Shown: positions 9,076 to 17,494 of the stretch, piece by piece
How the letters are laid out: each line of letters starts with the position of its first letter
Numbering within the stretch: position 1 is the stretch's first letter
Assembly (NCBI GenBank): GCA_944320195.1
Contig: CALUGP010000004.1
Coordinates: 1 to 64,000, forward strand
Direction of reading: 5' to 3'
Length of the DNA: 64,000 nt
DNA from: an uncultured Prevotella sp.
GTDB lineage: Bacteria; Bacteroidota; Bacteroidia; Bacteroidales; Bacteroidaceae
Position numbers and translations under genes: made by a program
Notes under the pieces: generated by a model
The model's database searches: none
Seen by the model: the letters and a program-made list of their open reading frames with translations, nothing else
Told to the model about the DNA's origin: nothing

Positions 9076-9485
9076 TTTGGGGTATATAAAAATTCTTTTA
9101 TCATCAGATACGCCTCATCGGGCGACTCTGTGCCTGCCGTAAGCTTCTCCACGGGGCAGATGTCGGTACCGGCACGGTTGATGATGTTGGGCACCTGAGT
9201 GCCGAATGACACCTCTATACCAGCTCTTTTCAACACTTCGCGAGCGCCTGAACTGATGACTTCTGCGTAGACAGAGCGTGCGCCGCCCTTTACAAGGAGC
9301 ATGGCCGCGCCGCGCCCGATTACCTTGTCGGCAACGGATGCGCCTTGCAGAAACTCCGGCTCGTCGGTGACAAGGCTGAAAAGGTCGGTTACTCCGCGCC
9401 TCTCGAACATGCGTATCTCTCCCGTTGCAGAACGAGCCACGCCGCGACATGAGCCTGACGACAATATAGTCTTAAGCTTATCCAT
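9039..9485 (-). CDS. DUF1893 family protein
   Basis: Protein of 148 aa. It shows the DUF1893 pattern: ATGEIRMFERRGVTDLFSLV, then ASVADKVIGRGAAMLLVKGG, YAEVISSGAREVLKRAGIEV and IINRAGTDICPVEKL. The conserved Cys of the CP.E motif is present. The biochemical role of the family is not established. The ATG at 9485 is preferred; a GTG three codons upstream is also possible. Its last residues (THPQPLPKGGA) are encoded by the REP-like repeat, so the natural C-terminus has probably been replaced by repeat insertion. It starts 15 bp after the aldo/keto reductase stop and is likely cotranscribed with it. Confidence 0.8.
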   Translation of the reverse strand: MDKLKTILSSGSCRGVARSATGEIRMFERRGVTDLFSLVTDEPEFLQGASVADKVIGRGAAMLLVKGGARSVYAEVISSGAREVLKRAGIEVSFGTQVPNIINRAGTDICPVEKLTAGTESPDEAYLMIKEFLYTPNTHPQPLPKGGA

Positions 9486-9500
9486 AACCAACACACACGG

Positions 9501-10907
9501 TTAAACGTCCTGTTTCAGCTCTTCAACGAACTTGTCTATGCGATGCATTTCCCTCGGGATACGTATTCCCTGCGGACAATGGTCTACGCACTGGCCGCAA
9601 CCTATGCAGTGGCTGGCCTGGCGCAGACGCGGAACGCTGCGGTCGTAGCCTATTAGGAATGCGCGACGGGCACGCCGGTAATCAGGGTCTTGATTGCCTT
9701 TGTTGGGCATGTTGCCCTCCTTTATGCACCTGTTATAATGCAGGAGCACGCCCGGTATGTCGATTCCGTAAGGGCAGGGCATGCAGTATTTGCAGTCGTT
9801 GCAGGGTATAGTCTTCAGATTGTAGATGTCGCCAGCAATCTCCATGAGGAACTTCTGCTCCTCGTCCGTCAACGGCTTAAGCGGCGAATAGGTGCAAAGG
9901 TTCTCGCGAAGGTGCTCCATGTACGTCATGCCAGACAGCACGGTGAGCACCCCGTCGGGCGTACCGGCAAAGCGGAACGCCCAAGAGGCCACGCTCTGCT
10001 CAGGCTCGCGCTGCTTCATCTTGGCTACTATATTGTCTGGAACGTTGGCCAGGCGGCCTCCAAGCAGCGGCTCCATGATCACCGCCGGGATGCCGCGCTT
10101 CTTCAGTTCGCCGTACAGATAGACGGCATCGGTGTTGCGGTCGTTTATCTCGTTGGCATAGTTCCAGTCGAGATAGTTAAGCTCTATCTGCACGAAATCC
10201 CAGTGGTAGCGGCCTTCGTCGTGCCATTTTAGCAGCATGTCGTATATTCTCACATCACCGTGATACGAGAAACCGAGGTTGCGTATGCGCCCTTTCTTCT
10301 TCTGTTCCACAAGCCAGTCGAGTATGCCGTTGTCCATGTAGCGGCTGTTGAACATGCCGAGAGCGTCCTGCCCCTGCCCTATCGAGTGAAGCAGAAGGTA
10401 GTCAACGTAGTCCACCTGAAGCTCTTTCAGCGAGTTCTCGAACATCTCTATTGAGGCCTCGCGCTTCCATGTGTCGGGCGAGAAGTTAGACATCTTCGTG
10501 GCTATGAAGTACTCAGACCGCTTATGCCTGCTCAAAGCTATACCCGTGGCACGCTCCGACTTGCCTTGGCAATAGGCCGGCGACGTGTCAAAATAGTTCA
10601 CGCCGTGCTCTATGGCGTAGTCAACCTGACGGTTCACCATATCCTGGTCTATCTCAATCTCGCCCGTTCCGGTCGACGGGTCTTTGCCCGCGTTCTTGTC
10701 GGGCAGGCGCATCATGCCGTAGCCCAACAGCGAAACGCGGTCTTTCATGTTAGGATTCACGCGGTATGTCATCTTCCCCTTCTCAGGCTCTTGCTGCCTG
10801 GCGGTGGTCTGCGGGCCGTCCTTGCACGCCGCGAGCAGCGCCGACGAGGCCACCGCTCCGCCGCCAAGAGCCTTAAGGAAACTGCGTCTTGATATGTTTT
10901 TTGCCAT
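9501..10907 (-). CDS. Tat-type lipoprotein aldo/keto reductase with C-terminal ferredoxin motifs
   Basis: Protein of 468 aa. The N-terminus has a twin-arginine signal (SRRSFLKALGGG) and a lipobox (LLAAC), so it is probably folded in the cytoplasm, exported by Tat and lipidated. The aldo/keto reductase barrel has the expected catalytic set: Asp and Tyr in FDTSPAYCQG, Lys in IATKMSN, and His in YLLLHSIGQG. The C-terminus holds two cysteine clusters (CNDCKYCMPCPYGIDIP and CIGCGQCVDHCPQGIRIP) suited to Fe-S clusters. Cytoplasmic homologues with this ferredoxin tail are common; Tat export is the unusual part. The substrate is unknown. tatA and tatC lie upstream on the same strand, with the polyferredoxin gene between. 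Confidence 0.85.
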   Translation of the reverse strand: MAKNISRRSFLKALGGGAVASSALLAACKDGPQTTARQQEPEKGKMTYRVNPNMKDRVSLLGYGMMRLPDKNAGKDPSTGTGEIEIDQDMVNRQVDYAIEHGVNYFDTSPAYCQGKSERATGIALSRHKRSEYFIATKMSNFSPDTWKREASIEMFENSLKELQVDYVDYLLLHSIGQGQDALGMFNSRYMDNGILDWLVEQKKKGRIRNLGFSYHGDVRIYDMLLKWHDEGRYHWDFVQIELNYLDWNYANEINDRNTDAVYLYGELKKRGIPAVIMEPLLGGRLANVPDNIVAKMKQREPEQSVASWAFRFAGTPDGVLTVLSGMTYMEHLRENLCTYSPLKPLTDEEQKFLMEIAGDIYNLKTIPCNDCKYCMPCPYGIDIPGVLLHYNRCIKEGNMPNKGNQDPDYRRARRAFLIGYDRSVPRLRQASHCIGCGQCVDHCPQGIRIPREMHRIDKFVEELKQDV

Positions 10908-11095
10908 GTATTTAATTTTTGAAGTTAAAGAATTTAGAGAAGTTGTCGCTCCATTCGGTCGCTAAGAAGTTAAAGACAAATGCAATACGGATAAGGTTCA
11001 GCACCTCTCGTCTCATCTTCTCAACATCTCACCTTCTCACTTTTCAATGTTGTTTCATAACTCATTGTGCGTCAACGCCTTGCGTTTTAAGCTGT

Positions 11096-11176
11096 AAAAG
11101 GCCGTCTTTTGCGTTCCAAAAGGCCATCTTTCAAGTCCTGAAACACGGCCTTTTGCAGCGCGAAAGGCCGTCTTTT
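11096..11176. repeat. 22-bp-period palindromic array, 4 units
   Basis: Four 15-bp units with 7-nt spacers (gcgttcc, aagtcct, gcagcgc), between the 3' end of the polyferredoxin gene and the aldo/keto reductase gene. Units 3 and 4 pair through ACGGCCTTTT and GAAAGGCCGT around a 7-nt loop. The rest of 10908-11250 holds no credible gene. Confidence 0.88.
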
Positions 11177-11251
11177 GCAAAACGTTATGCCGATAGTCTA
11201 TTCAGAAGCATTATTTCATGAAGAGAAATTCTGTATTTTCCTGCAATTTAA

Positions 11252-11280
11252 TTCTTCACTCTTCGTTCTTCACTCTTCAC
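11252..11280. repeat. 7-bp tandem repeat at the polyferredoxin stop codon
   Basis: TTCTTCACTC, TTCGTTC and TTCACTC units repeat with a 7-bp period immediately before the stop codon of the polyferredoxin gene. It belongs to the general class of heptamer repeats seen at several gene ends here. No function is shown. Confidence 0.5.
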
Positions 11281-12783
11281 TTAAACCTCCCTGTGCACTT
11301 CGTGTCCCTCCACGTAAATGGCGCTGAACGGCCGCGCCGGACACAGGTTTTCACAAGCTCCGCAACCGATGCAGCGTGCCTCGTTTACGGCCGGTATCTT
11401 CAGCGAACGCTCGTCATTGGGATTTACCGGCACCATGGTGATTGCCCCTGTGGGACAATGGCGCGCACAGTTACCACATTCCACGCCGTCTGTCAAAGGC
11501 ACGCAGTTCTTCTTGATCCACACCGCGTGGCCGATCTGCGTGGCCGACTTGTCGGCCCGTGTGATTGGTTTGATGGCTCCCGTAGGGCAAACCTCGCCGC
11601 ACTTGGTACACTCCGGGCGGCAATAACCGCGCTCGTAAGACATCGTTGGCTGCATGAACGAAGACAAACCGGAAGACGGACGCAACACACCGTTGGGACA
11701 AGTTGAAACGCAAAGCTGGCAGGCCGTGCAATGTTGGGCGAAATGCTGTGCCGAGAGAGAGCCTGGAGGCGTTATCGGAGTGAGCCTCTTGGGTGCCACC
11801 TTGTCCTCTATGGCAGCCAGTCCGCCGTCCACCTTCTTCTTCTCTTGCGCCAAGGCTGCCGCCGTAGAGGCGACGGCCAGGCCGAGAAGGAACGAGCGAC
11901 GACCCACCCCCTCAGTTCCTTTTGTGGTCGAATCATGGCCAACAGTGCCTGCGTCATCCTTACCCGGGAAGGCATGTGAGAAACTTATCGCGCCCTTGTT
12001 GCACTTGCCTATGCAATCGCCGCACACCACGCAGCGGCTGTAATCTATCTTATGATTCTTGAAATCAATGGCCGACGCCTTGCAGTTCTTCGTACACAGG
12101 CCGCAGTTTACGCACTTCGAGCCGTCGATGCGCACCTTCAGCCACGAGAAACGGGCAAGGAAGCTAAGTATAGTTCCTACCGGACAGACCGTGTTACAAT
12201 ACGTCCTGCCGCCACGCCAGGCAAGAACGGCTATGACAACGAGCGTCACCGAAGCTACAACGAGCATGGGCAGGCTCTTCATCCAAACGTCAACACTGTA
12301 AAAAGCGTAGCTGTTGAAGTGCTCGGCGATGGCCGCCAACACGTTGTTTCCAGCCTCGTAGACAGGCTTCATAAGGCTGCTCGCAATGCGTCCGTATGAA
12401 CTGTAAGGCGCAAGAAGCGACACTACTGCGTTCACTCCGGCCAAAGCAGACGCGATGAACACCACCAGCACCCCGTAACGCAGCCACCGCTTCTCCTTCG
12501 AATAAGTAAACCTGTTCTTCTTACGGATGCCGTGCAGGCGCGAAATGATGTCCTGCATGACACCGAGAGGACAGATAACAGAGCAGTAAATGCGGCCGAA
12601 CACAAGGGTGAGCACCACCAGCATGGCGACAACTCCTACATGCAGGGCGAGCAAGGCCGGCCAGAACTGAATGCTGGCGAGCCACCCGAAGTACTTGTGA
12701 AGCGTGCCCGTAACGTCCAAGAACAGCAACGTTATAAGCACAAACACCACAAGCGCAAGTGTCGTTCTGATTTTTCTTAGCAT
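11281..12783 (-). CDS. membrane polyferredoxin resembling a NapH-NapG fusion
   Basis: Protein of 500 aa. The first half is NapH/NosR-like: several membrane helices with two CxxxCP motifs (GRIYCSVICPLG, GRTYCNTVCPVG) and two 4Fe-4S motifs (CVNCGLCTKNC, CVVCGDCIGKC). At about residues 292-310 an internal twin-arginine-like stretch appears (GRRSFLLGLAVASTAAALA). The second half is NapG-like with four further cysteine clusters (CTACQLCVSTCP, CTKCGEVCP, CGNCARHCP, CIGCGACENLCP). NapH and NapG pass quinol electrons to periplasmic reductases, so an electron supply role across the inner membrane is inferred. The tatC stop lies 51 bp upstream, suggesting cotranscription. The terminal acceptor is unknown; the exported aldo/keto reductase downstream is a candidate. 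Confidence 0.8.
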   Translation of the reverse strand: MLRKIRTTLALVVFVLITLLFLDVTGTLHKYFGWLASIQFWPALLALHVGVVAMLVVLTLVFGRIYCSVICPLGVMQDIISRLHGIRKKNRFTYSKEKRWLRYGVLVVFIASALAGVNAVVSLLAPYSSYGRIASSLMKPVYEAGNNVLAAIAEHFNSYAFYSVDVWMKSLPMLVVASVTLVVIAVLAWRGGRTYCNTVCPVGTILSFLARFSWLKVRIDGSKCVNCGLCTKNCKASAIDFKNHKIDYSRCVVCGDCIGKCNKGAISFSHAFPGKDDAGTVGHDSTTKGTEGVGRRSFLLGLAVASTAAALAQEKKKVDGGLAAIEDKVAPKRLTPITPPGSLSAQHFAQHCTACQLCVSTCPNGVLRPSSGLSSFMQPTMSYERGYCRPECTKCGEVCPTGAIKPITRADKSATQIGHAVWIKKNCVPLTDGVECGNCARHCPTGAITMVPVNPNDERSLKIPAVNEARCIGCGACENLCPARPFSAIYVEGHEVHREV

Positions 12784-12834
12784 AAATTCATAATGTTTTT
12801 GACAATATTCTTTACCGTTTCACCTTTTACTTTT

Positions 12835-13590
12835 TTACCTTTTGCCGGGTGTCTGCCTTACTATCACCACGCTGACCTCGTAAAGCAGCCAGATGGGGAG
12901 CGACACAATGAGCAACGTGAAAACATCAGACGTCGGCGTGATCACCGCAGCAACCACTACGATTGCCACTATGGCGTGCCTCCGGTAACGGCTCATCCAC
13001 TTGGCCTTGAGCAGTCCGAAGCGTGCAAGGAGCCAGCTTATCACCGGAATCTCGAACACTATTCCGAACACGATGCTCATCATCGCCAACGTATCCACAT
13101 ACGAACTGATGGCCAGCATGTTGTCAACCGCGCCGCTTACCTGGTAAGTGCCGAGGAAGCGGACGGTCAGCGGAAAGATGACAAAGTAGTTTACAAGCAG
13201 TCCGACGATGAACATCACGTAGGCAGCGACGGTCAACCGCACCGAGTATCGACGCTCGTTGTCGTAGAGCGCAGGCGAAATAAAGCGGAACAGCACATAT
13301 AATATATAAGGTGAAGCCATCAACACACCGGCGACAAACGCCACCTTCATATGTATCATGAACTGTTCAGCCAGTCCGGTGTTAATCAAATGTATTGTGA
13401 ACGGCTCTATTCCAAGCAACCGATAAGTTACGAAACCTCCGTCGGCAGGCGCAAGCACTATGCCGAAAAGCCAGTCCTTGAGCACGAAAGCCACAACTCC
13501 GGCGGCCACGGCAGCCGCCAACATGCGGATGATGCTGCCCCGGAGCACGTCAAGATGTTCCCAAAACGTCAGCTGCCTTGTGTCATTCAT
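12835..13590 (-). CDS. tatC: twin-arginine translocase subunit TatC
   Basis: Protein of 251 aa with six predicted helices; TatC recognises twin-arginine signals and forms the receptor of the Tat translocase. Typical sequence includes the N-terminal [14 protein letters not shown] and later [20 protein letters not shown]. The ATG at 13590 is chosen because it gives the normal N-terminus ([13 protein letters not shown]) and overlaps the tatA stop by 8 bp; an earlier in-frame codon would lie deep inside tatA. The tandem arrangement with tatA and the adjacent polyferredoxin and Tat-type reductase suggest a dedicated export and redox operon. No tatB is seen. Confidence 0.93.
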   Translation of the reverse strand: MNDTRQLTFWEHLDVLRGSIIRMLAAAVAAGVVAFVLKDWLFGIVLAPADGGFVTYRLLGIEPFTIHLINTGLAEQFMIHMKVAFVAGVLMASPYILYVLFRFISPALYDNERRYSVRLTVAAYVMFIVGLLVNYFVIFPLTVRFLGTYQVSGAVDNMLAISSYVDTLAMMSIVFGIVFEIPVISWLLARFGLLKAKWMSRYRRHAIVAIVVVAAVITPTSDVFTLLIVSLPIWLLYEVSVVIVRQTPGKR

Positions 13591-13759
13591 CCTTCTTCTT
13601 AGGCTCCTCCCGTTCGTCGTCAAGCTTTCCGTTCATCCCGTCCTTAAAGCTCTTCACGCCCTTGCCCAAGCCCTTCATCAGCTCGGGTATCTTCTTTCCG
13701 CCGAAGAAAAGCAGCACAAGCAGGGCTATTACGAGTATCTCTTGCATTCCTATTCCCAT
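13583..13759 (-). CDS. tatA: twin-arginine translocase subunit TatA
   Basis: Protein of 58 aa, reading [20 protein letters not shown] and then [20 protein letters not shown] on the minus strand. It has one N-terminal helix, the [10 protein letters not shown] hinge typical of TatA/E and a charged C-terminal tail ([12 protein letters not shown]). TatA oligomers form the protein-conducting element of the Tat system. The stop overlaps the tatC start (GATGAATGA), indicating translational coupling. A second in-frame ATG four codons later is possible but gives a less typical N-terminus. Confidence 0.92.
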   Translation of the reverse strand: MGIGMQEILVIALLVLLFFGGKKIPELMKGLGKGVKSFKDGMNGKLDDEREEPKKKDE

Positions 13760-13874
13760 TGTTTTGCCTTTTTTTCTGTTATATGATTTGCTTCGTTTGC
13801 AGCCGGTTTCATCCGTACATGGAGTTTTATCCGTTACCGATATTAGACTGACAAATTACGCATTAGGTTTAAAA

Positions 13875-13882
13875 CAAATCTA
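13875..13882 (-). promoter_or_regulatory. possible -7 element for the tat operon
   Basis: Minus strand TAGATTTG fits TAnnTTTG and lies 115 bp upstream of the tatA ATG. No convincing TTTG box is found about 20 bp further upstream. Confidence 0.35.
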
Positions 13883-13946
13883 AGATTTTAGCTAAAAACC
13901 ATATTGCCCGGACTTCATTTAACATCCCTTAGCCGCCTGCCCCACA

Positions 13947-15815
13947 TCAGATGCTTATGTCAACGCCCCCCATAAACGTCGCCCTGGGCATAGGGTAGCC
14001 GTAGTTTATTTCATATTTCTGCGCCAGCAGGTTCTCGCCTTTCGCCCAAACGGAGAGCCATGGGAGCACCTTGCAGGCGGCGGTGACATTCAGAAGAAGG
14101 AAGCTCTCTTGCCTCTCGTCAGCCCCGACTTGGGTGTACAGGCCGTCGACATACTGCAGCCCTCCGGCCAGAGTCCATCTTCCATGGCGATAATCGGCAC
14201 CTACATACGCCTTGTGTTCAGGCGCGGCGAGCACTTTGTTGACCATGTGAAGGTAACTGTAATTGCCGTTCAGGCTAAGGCTGCGGCTTGCTTTCCACGC
14301 AAACTCCACCTCGGCGCCGCTGTTCTCGATTGCCCCAGTGTTGACGTTCATCGGACGGCTGTCCACCATTGCGGTCTGGATCATGTTGTCGCCGTTGATG
14401 TAAAACAGGTTCACTCCATACGAGAAGGCATTGTCCATGAGCCTTTGCTTCCATGAAAGTTCATAGTTCATCATCCGTTCCGGACGCAAAGCGTCATTAG
14501 CCGGCCTCCAGAAGTACATTTCGCGGATGGTAGGATTGCGGAAGCCCTTGCTCACCATGGCTTTCATCTCGCCGTCGCGCACGAGGCGGAACACGAGTCC
14601 TCCCTGCGGCACCCACTCCGTTCCGCTCTGCGAATGGTAGTCTACGCGCACGCCTGCATCAATTGTCAGCCAGCGGAACAAGTCCTGACGGAAGTCCACA
14701 TAGCCTGCAATCTCGTTCTCATGATGGCGGCCTATGGTGTTTGTCACGTCGCGCGTGGCGATGTCCTCATTCCAGGCCTTGCCGTAAATGTGCTGATAGT
14801 CAAGGCCTACGGTGACGCGGTTGCCATCAAACAACGCGGCGCTCTGGTATACAGAGAAGCCCGTCAGCGCGTCTTTCGACAGGAAGAAATCAGTCTGGGG
14901 CGGCTCTTCAGGCGCATGCCCGTCGTTTATTTTGTGCCGGCCGAAGTTGTGATACACGCTCACGGCTCCCGACGTGCGGCCGTAGTGGTTCTCTACCACG
15001 GCCGAGGCCACGCCGCGCGTTATCCACTGGCGCGCTCCCAGCAACGGCTCATGTGTGCTGCCGGGGTATGACGAGTTGAAACGTGTCACGTCAACGTCGG
15101 CGTATGCCGTCCAGTGCGGCGAGAAGTCATAACCCAGCTTGAGGTATCCGCCGTACTGCTCAAAACCGAAACGCGGACGGTTGTTGTCGCTACGGCCATA
15201 TTGTCCGGCAACAACGCCGTAAAACCCACCCTTCCTGACGCGGTTGGTGAACTCTCCCTGGAACGTGCCGTAAGAGCCGGCGCCGAGACTGATGTCGGTC
15301 TTCACGCCGTCCTCACGCATCTTGCGCGTCACGATGTTGACCACACCGCCCATGGCGTTGGAGCCGTAGAGCATCGAGGCGGGGCCGCGCAGCACCTCCA
15401 CCCGCTCGGCCATCATCGTCTGGTAAGAGTCGCTTATGGAGTGGCCGAAGATGCCTTGGTACTGCGGATGGCCGTCGACGAGCACCATCATGCGGCCCGA
15501 CGCGCTGCCAAGTCCGCGCAGGCTGATGCCCCCGGCGGCACCGTCGCTCACGGCGTAACCCATCATGGAGCGCGACGTTACGAACAGTCCGGGCACCTGC
15601 TCGGCAAGAGTGGGCAGCACGTTTGTGCGCCGGTTCTCGGTTAGCGCATGCCGGTCAACCACAGAAATGGTCTGAGGCAGATGGCGGACATCGGTCATAT
15701 TCCGCGTGCCTGTCACAACTATGCCGTCGAGCGTGTGGCTCGTCGTATCGCGTTGGGCACACACTTCGACCGTAGCGGCCGACAGCATGATTGCCGCAAA
15801 AACAAGTATCTTCAT
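13947..15815 (-). CDS. TonB-dependent outer membrane receptor
   Basis: Protein of 622 aa with a signal peptide (MKILVFAAIMLSAATVEVCAQ) and a TonB box-like stretch (LDGIVVTGTR). The plug domain follows (QTISVVDRHAL, PGLFVTSRS, GISLRGLG, MVLVDGHPQYQG, RVEVLRGPASMLYGSNAMGG, VNIVTR), then a 22-strand-type barrel. Such receptors import iron complexes, cobalamin or similar ligands using TonB energy. It lacks an N-terminal carboxypeptidase-like domain, so it is of the classical siderophore/BtuB type rather than SusC type. The ATG at 15815 is chosen; in-frame TTG codons precede it. A GC-rich leader of about 310 nt with several hairpins precedes the gene and may regulate it. The ligand is not shown by the sequence. 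Confidence 0.87.
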   Translation of the reverse strand: MKILVFAAIMLSAATVEVCAQRDTTSHTLDGIVVTGTRNMTDVRHLPQTISVVDRHALTENRRTNVLPTLAEQVPGLFVTSRSMMGYAVSDGAAGGISLRGLGSASGRMMVLVDGHPQYQGIFGHSISDSYQTMMAERVEVLRGPASMLYGSNAMGGVVNIVTRKMREDGVKTDISLGAGSYGTFQGEFTNRVRKGGFYGVVAGQYGRSDNNRPRFGFEQYGGYLKLGYDFSPHWTAYADVDVTRFNSSYPGSTHEPLLGARQWITRGVASAVVENHYGRTSGAVSVYHNFGRHKINDGHAPEEPPQTDFFLSKDALTGFSVYQSAALFDGNRVTVGLDYQHIYGKAWNEDIATRDVTNTIGRHHENEIAGYVDFRQDLFRWLTIDAGVRVDYHSQSGTEWVPQGGLVFRLVRDGEMKAMVSKGFRNPTIREMYFWRPANDALRPERMMNYELSWKQRLMDNAFSYGVNLFYINGDNMIQTAMVDSRPMNVNTGAIENSGAEVEFAWKASRSLSLNGNYSYLHMVNKVLAAPEHKAYVGADYRHGRWTLAGGLQYVDGLYTQVGADERQESFLLLNVTAACKVLPWLSVWAKGENLLAQKYEINYGYPMPRATFMGGVDISI

Positions 15816-16128
15816 CAAAAGCAATGTATTTTAAACATAAAAAAATGCAATCGCGAAAGCGGTAAGCATGCACACCGGCACGGAAACACCGTTTGAGAAT
15901 GTGGCGGCCCGCGCTCACCGCGAACCGCCACACATTGAAGAAGTTATTGATTGTCTATATCTATGAGTGCGCAGGCCTTGCCAGCAAGGCCAAGACGCTC
16001 TGCATAGCCGGCGGTACGCATGCCGTGCCGGTGGCCTGTGCGCCCCATTACGGGCTGAGCGTCACGGTGTATCCCGGCAGGCATTGCTGCTTTTCTCTGT
16101 CAGCGTGCTGTCTTACGATGCTTTTACA
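15816..16128 (-). promoter_or_regulatory. long structured 5' leader of the TonB receptor gene, unidentified
   Basis: Between the promoter at 16134-16166 and the ATG at 15815 there is about 310 nt without a gene. It can form strong stems: GTGGCGG/CCGCCAC at 15901-15931 with an inner CGCG pair, and GGCCTTG-CCAG-CAAGGCC near 15974-15991. A GCCGG/CCGGC-rich middle also occurs around 16005-16080. This could be a metabolite-sensing or attenuating leader. I could not match it to the cobalamin or TPP riboswitch consensus. Confidence 0.45.
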
Positions 16129-16133
16129 CGCTG

Positions 16134-16166
16134 CAAAATTACAACCAATCATTCGTTTTTCAAGTA
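16134..16166 (-). promoter_or_regulatory. promoter of the TonB receptor leader
   Basis: Minus strand TAATTTTG (16134-16141) fits TAnnTTTG. A CTTG about 21 bp upstream (16163-16166) is one base from the -33 consensus. Transcription from here would start about 315 nt before the receptor ATG. Confidence 0.5.
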
Positions 16167-16336
16167 TATTTTTTACCGAAAATGATACCAGAATTACCGC
16201 CTGACGCATTTTTAGCTTTTATAAACAATTCCGGCTTGCACATCTAATGCAACGTGACAGAGTGCAACAACGTAATGCAAAAGGCCGCAAATCACGGCTC
16301 ATCCGCAATTTAGGTGTATAACGTATAGGTGTCAAT

Positions 16337-16554
16337 CCCGTCCCCGAAGGGGGCGAACTATGCTTAACCGCATGTGGAGTGACCGAAGGGAACGGAACTT
16401 GCGGCAAGTCAAAACTAACAAACCCGTCCCCAAAGGGGGCGAACAGCAGGGTGACATTCGCCCTCTTCGAGGACGAAATCATTGACTGCATACCTACCGC
16501 AAGTTCCGCTTCGCTACACATGCGGTTAAGCATAGTTGGACCTCTTCGAGGCCC
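16337..16554. repeat. 218-bp fold-back element with nested palindromes
   Basis: Arms of about 100 bp (16337-16443 and 16457-16554) are inverted and imperfect. Matching blocks are AACTATGCTTAACCGCATGT with its complement near 16518-16537, and CGGAACTTGCGG with CCGCAAGTTCCG. Short palindromes GTCCCCGAAGGGGGCGAA at the outer end and GTCCCCAAAGGGGGCGAA at the inner end face CCTCTTCGAGG counterparts. Open frames across this element look accidental. It is MITE-like, but no transposase is visible. Confidence 0.7.
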
Positions 16555-16608
16555 TATTACCACGAATGACAATACACCAGAACTGCGGATGAACCTAAAT
16601 CACCTTGT

Positions 16609-16667
16609 AAAAGGCCGCAAATTGCATGCTAAAAGGCCGTCTTTCACAATGCGAAAGACGGCCTTTT
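16609..16667. repeat. 22-bp-period palindromic array, 3 units
   Basis: Three 15-bp units with 7-nt spacers (gcatgct, acaatgc), 27 bp past the stop of the ATPase gene. Units 2 and 3 pair as AAAAGGCCGTCTTTC with GAAAGACGGCCTTTT; the loop-closing pair is C-G instead of T-A, changed on both sides. A single degenerate unit also lies near 16277-16290. Confidence 0.88.
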
Positions 16668-16694
16668 GGAACAGTGCATGCAACTCGTTGGTTT

Positions 16695-17486
16695 TCAACG
16701 GGTTGCATCCGGGTGTACGTTTATGTGCAAAGTATCCTTGTCGAAGGTTATCCCTGACCGCTCTACGAAAGCCGAGAGGTCGCCCGAGGCGGCCAGCTCG
16801 CGCGGCGTGCCGGTGTGTATGCGGCCGTCGCCTGCCATGAGCCATAGCGTGTCGGCTGTCTGGAGAGCCAGTTCGAGGTCGTGGGTTGACATGAATATGG
16901 TCTTGCCCATGTCGTGACTCAGGCGCGACAGGAGGAGCATCGTCTCCACCTTGCTTGGATAGTCAAGGTAAGCCGTAGGCTCGTCGAGGAATATTATCGG
17001 GGTCTGCTGCGCCAAGGCCTTGGCTATCATCATCTTCTGCCGCTCGCCGTCGCTCAGCGTTGATATGACGCGCCGTGCCAGACGGGATATGCCGACATGC
17101 TCCATGCTCTCGCCGACTATGCGCTTGTCTTCGTCCGAAAGCGTGCCCCAGAATCCGGTGTAGGGCGTGCGGCCGAGCGCGACGGTCTCCTCGACAGTCA
17201 TGTTCATGGCCTCGGGCCTGGCGGTAAGCACTACGCCAACCAGCCGCGACATTTCCTTATTGGTGAACTCGGACATCTCCTTACCTTTTATATATATGTT
17301 TCCGCCAAGTTTCGGGAGAAAACCGGCCAACGTCTTAAGCAACGTTGACTTGCCCGCTCCGTTGGCTCCAATAAGGCAAGTAAGCTCGCCGTCGCGCAGG
17401 GAGACGTCTATGCCAGAGACAACTGTCCTGAAACCGTCCTTGACGCGGTAGCCGATGGAGAGGGAAGAGAGGGAGACTGAAGTCAT
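16695..17486 (-). CDS. FecE/BtuD-type ABC transporter ATP-binding protein
   Basis: ATPase of 263 aa from the group that energises siderophore, heme and cobalamin importers. It has Walker A GANGAGKST, the Q-loop region, signature LSDGERQ, Walker B IIFLDEPTAYLD and the switch His in STHDLELAL. No permease or binding-protein gene lies beside it. It is the last gene of the parC operon, 8 bp after the S41 peptidase stop, and the downstream TonB receptor on the same strand is separated by about 880 bp. It may serve a FecCD-type permease elsewhere, and the receptor at 13947 could be its outer membrane partner, but that is inference. Confidence 0.88.
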   Translation of the reverse strand: MTSVSLSSLSIGYRVKDGFRTVVSGIDVSLRDGELTCLIGANGAGKSTLLKTLAGFLPKLGGNIYIKGKEMSEFTNKEMSRLVGVVLTARPEAMNMTVEETVALGRTPYTGFWGTLSDEDKRIVGESMEHVGISRLARRVISTLSDGERQKMMIAKALAQQTPIIFLDEPTAYLDYPSKVETMLLLSRLSHDMGKTIFMSTHDLELALQTADTLWLMAGDGRIHTGTPRELAASGDLSAFVERSGITFDKDTLHINVHPDATR

Positions 17487-17494
17487 AATATCTT

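Noticed and set aside
15816-16128. Cobalamin riboswitch upstream of the TonB receptor
   Set aside because: A GCCGGGATACA stretch resembles part of a B12 box, but it lies near the 5' end of the leader and the other conserved segments are missing, so the name is not supported.
16219-16840. Open frames on both strands across the fold-back element
   Set aside because: They run through inverted repeats and arrays, have no family resemblance and no start signals; they are by-products of the repeats.
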